This document shows, one piece after another, positions 6,164 to 7,385 of a DNA stretch of 7,385 nt. Positions within the stretch are counted from its first letter, which is position 1, and every line of letters begins with the position of its first letter. The position numbers were made by a program, and so were the translations under genes. The notes beneath the pieces were generated by a model that was not told the origin of the DNA, did no database searches, and worked only from the letters and a program-made list of their open reading frames with translations. Location: the NCBI GenBank assembly GCA_035558955.1, contig DATMBX010000139.1, forward strand, positions 1-7,385. The letters run 5' to 3'. The stretch is from DASVDE01 sp035558955. Lineage in GTDB: Bacteria > Actinomycetota > Thermoleophilia > Solirubrobacterales > 70-9.

Positions 6164-6418
6164 TCACCTCGACGACTTCGCCGCCATCACCGCGGCAACC
6201 AGGTGGCCTGCCCAATCTCCGGGCACCTCGCTCACCCTCATGATCTCCACCACCGGCCCGGTCACGGGGAACCGGATGGTCACATCCGCGCCCAGTCCGA
6301 GATCCACCAGCGGAAGGCTCGTCGGCACGAGTCGGACGGTCGTCCTCCGCTTCCTCGCGGAGGCCTTCTTCCCCTTCCTCGTGGGCTGGACTCTCTCCTC
6401 GGGGGCCGGTCGTCGCAT
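6164..6418 (-). CDS. Small TnpA-like ORF at the IS66 right end
   Basis: An 84-residue frame on the minus strand that starts MRRPAPEE, against MRRPGPEE in TnpA, with the ATG exactly 58 bp from the IS end in both cases. The two start regions share ATGCGACGACC and CCCGAGGAG. The middle is basic (TRKGKKASARKRR). The C-terminal part DVTIRFPVTGPVVEI and GHLVAAVM resembles the strand-rich end of IS66 OrfA. About 25 residues covering the helix-turn-helix are missing. Nearly all third codon positions are G or C, which supports coding, though high-GC shadows can look similar. It could be an inverted, decayed or repurposed tnpA copy. Whether it is expressed is unknown. It converges on tnpC. Confidence 0.5.
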   Translation of the reverse strand: MRRPAPEERVQPTRKGKKASARKRRTTVRLVPTSLPLVDLGLGADVTIRFPVTGPVVEIMRVSEVPGDWAGHLVAAVMAAKSSR

Positions 6419-6448
6419 GGCCCCATTCCCCCAGCCGCATCAGCTGCT

Positions 6449-6476
6449 CTCAAGGCGCCCTCGGCCGGACGCTTAC
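6449..6476. repeat. IS66 right terminal inverted repeat (IRR)
   Basis: On the minus strand it reads GTAAGCGTCCGGCC and ends with CTTGAG, the typical GTAAGCG start of IS66 ends. It matches IRL at 22 of 28 positions without gaps. Immediately outside lies the integrase fragment. Confidence 0.8.
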
Positions 6477-6878
6477 GTCCGCGGGGCGAGAGAGGTCCTC
6501 GCCGACCTCCGGAGGCGGGAGGACACCTCGCCCGCGGCGCTGATCATCCCGAATACCGAGGGCTGCCCCTACGTGCGGCTCCAGTCGGCAGGGAAAGGGA
6601 GCGGCACCTCGGCGTGGCGCGTGCTGAAGGAGGCGATGGGCCACAACGTCCGCTGGCATGATCTGCGGCATCTGTTCGCCGTCCGGTTCCTCCAGCACGG
6701 CGTCCCGATGGCGGTCGTGAGCCAGGGGCTCGGTCATTCCGATATCAATCTGACCGTAAAACGATACGGCAGATTCGCTGCCGAGACGGGGGAGCAGTTC
6801 ACCTGGATCAACATCCTGGCGCAGCCCGTGGAGGCGCTTGCGGAGGCGAGGAAGTCTCGGCTTGAGGTTGCCCGGTAG
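6477..6878 (+). pseudogene. Phage-type integrase, C-terminal fragment
   Basis: The frame from the IS66 edge to TAG at 6876-6878 encodes about 133 residues of a tyrosine recombinase unrelated to the RIT trio. It holds the second half of the active site: H and R in WHDLRHLFAVRFL (codons 6657 and 6666), H in SQGLGHSDINLTV (6735) and the nucleophile Y in VKRYGRF (6765). The first catalytic Arg and the whole core-binding domain are missing. They are not recognisable on the other side of the IS, so they were lost or moved. An ATG at 6240 opens the same frame within the IS, but that upstream part is IS sequence. This marks the remains of an older integrated element. Confidence 0.8.
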
Positions 6879-7385
6879 CGGCAGGGCGTGCTGCGGTCCC
6901 GGTTGCCTGCTTGGCGATGTCAGTCGCGAATTCCTGCCTACTCTCCTTGATTGCTCCCCAAGTATCGAAAAAGAACGCGAGCGCCTTCTGTGCACGACTT
7001 GCGACCAGGGCGTTCTCTTCATCCGACAGGTTGTGCAGCCCGTCACTCAGGAGATCGTAGAGCACGCCAAGCGGGTTGTGGTTGCCTTGTCGGAGGATCG
7101 CGGGCGCATTCTCGGCCGCGATCTTCAGGCGCTCAGTCGCATGGAGGGAGTCCTTCGCCGCTCTGATCCGCTCGACGCGGGCCACGTTTTCTTCGGCTAG
7201 GGCTGCTTCTTCGAGCACGCACAGGAGATCATCAACATGATCCTCGACAATGCGACGGAAGTAGGCGACGGCGCCAATTCCGCGACCCACGCGAAGGCTT
7301 GAAGCGCCCTTCCTGAAGTGTTCGGTGCCAACCTTACCCAGCACCTTGGCGAGCCGATTCGGCACCGGAGCCGTCCAGCCCGGAA
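6808..7385 (-). CDS. Hypothetical helical protein, 5' end beyond right edge
   Basis: An open minus-strand frame of about 191 residues continues to the window edge. A GTG at 7365 could give a 185-residue protein, but the frame stays open and plausible upstream (GWTAPVPNRLAK), so the real start is probably outside. The visible core is GIGAVAYFRRIVEDHVDDLL, then KIAAENAPAIL and LGVLYDLLSDGLHNLSDEEN, then KALAFFFDTW. It is all predicted helix and is reminiscent of HEPN or DUF4145-type proteins, but no catalytic signature can be assigned. The last 30 residues are rich in Ala, Pro, Gln and Thr and look disordered. Its 3' end overlaps the convergent integrase fragment by 71 bp. Third positions are less G/C-rich than in the IS and RIT genes, suggesting a different origin. 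Function unknown. Confidence 0.65.
   Translation of the reverse strand, partial: PGWTAPVPNRLAKVLGKVGTEHFRKGASSLRVGRGIGAVAYFRRIVEDHVDDLLCVLEEAALAEENVARVERIRAAKDSLHATERLKIAAENAPAILRQGNHNPLGVLYDLLSDGLHNLSDEENALVASRAQKALAFFFDTWGAIKESRQEFATDIAKQATGTAARPAATGQPQAETSSPPQAPPRAAPGC

Larger units (their letters stand above)
359..6476 (+). mobile_element. IS66-family insertion sequence, interrupted by a RIT element
   Basis: The limits come from terminal inverted repeats: GTAACCGTCC at 359-368 and, on the minus strand from 6476, GTAAGCGTCC. Over 28 bp the two ends match at 22 positions. Between them lie tnpA, tnpB and tnpC in the usual IS66 order. Subtracting the 3476-bp insertion leaves 2642 bp, a normal length for the family. 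IS66 elements usually make 8-bp target duplications. Here the flanking octamers (ACGCGACC at 351-358 and GTCCGCGG at 6477-6484) do not match, so one flank was probably deleted or rearranged. The element is likely defective because tnpC is split. Confidence 0.85.

Noticed and set aside
6150..6440. Second minus-strand frame of 96 codons at the IS66 right end
   Set aside because: It has Gly/Arg/Glu-rich shadow composition; the neighbouring frame 6164-6418 has TnpA-like sequence and better codon positions.
6240..6476. N-terminal part of the 212-codon frame leading into the integrase fragment
   Set aside because: It crosses the IS66 right end; the residues before 6477 do not resemble an integrase and are IS sequence read by chance in frame.
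1..7385. CRISPR array, tRNA or rRNA gene
   Set aside because: No regularly spaced repeats, cloverleaf or conserved rRNA sequence was seen; the short repeats present belong to the IS66 and RIT ends.

Overview
High-GC bacterial DNA with strongly G/C-biased third codon positions. The window is an accessory region built of nested mobile elements. A eukaryote-like Ser/Thr protein kinase gene and myxobacterial-looking IS66 proteins suggest Myxococcota or a similar high-GC group; this is an inference from style, not a database match.

Layout. (1) Positions 1-239, minus strand: the N-terminal part of a Ser/Thr kinase gene running off the left edge. (2) Positions 359-6476: an IS66-family insertion sequence with recognisable 28-bp imperfect terminal inverted repeats and tnpA, tnpB and tnpC in order. 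(3) Positions about 2414-5889, inside the 3' part of tnpC: a second element of 3476 bp carrying three consecutive tyrosine recombinase genes with 4-bp stop/start overlaps (GTGA, ATGA). It is flanked by a perfect 33-bp inverted repeat and many TTATGC/GCATAA motifs. This is the organisation of a recombinase-in-trio (RIT) element. The 6-bp sequence CCGGAA lies at both junctions. Removing the element with one copy of CCGGAA restores an uninterrupted 496-codon tnpC and an IS66 of 2642 bp. (4) Positions 5890-6109: the orphaned C-terminal part of tnpC, followed by a perfect 28-bp palindrome. A small minus-strand ORF (6164-6418) follows, whose start region mirrors that of tnpA at the same 58-bp distance from the IS end. 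(5) Positions 6477-6878: the C-terminal catalytic part of an unrelated phage-type integrase, cut by the IS66 right end. (6) Positions 6808-7385, minus strand: an unrecognised, mostly helical protein gene, partial at the right edge.

How it works together. The three RIT recombinases probably act as one unit on the TTATGC-type sites at the element's ends. The element's right end carries, in inverted orientation, an 18-bp sequence identical to the junction predicted for the excised circle, plus an extra 20 bp not found at the left end. This asymmetry and the mirrored tnpA-like end of the IS66 are the two most unusual signals. The IS66 itself lacks a matching 8-bp target duplication and has different broken contexts on its two sides, so a deletion or rearrangement probably accompanied or followed its insertion.
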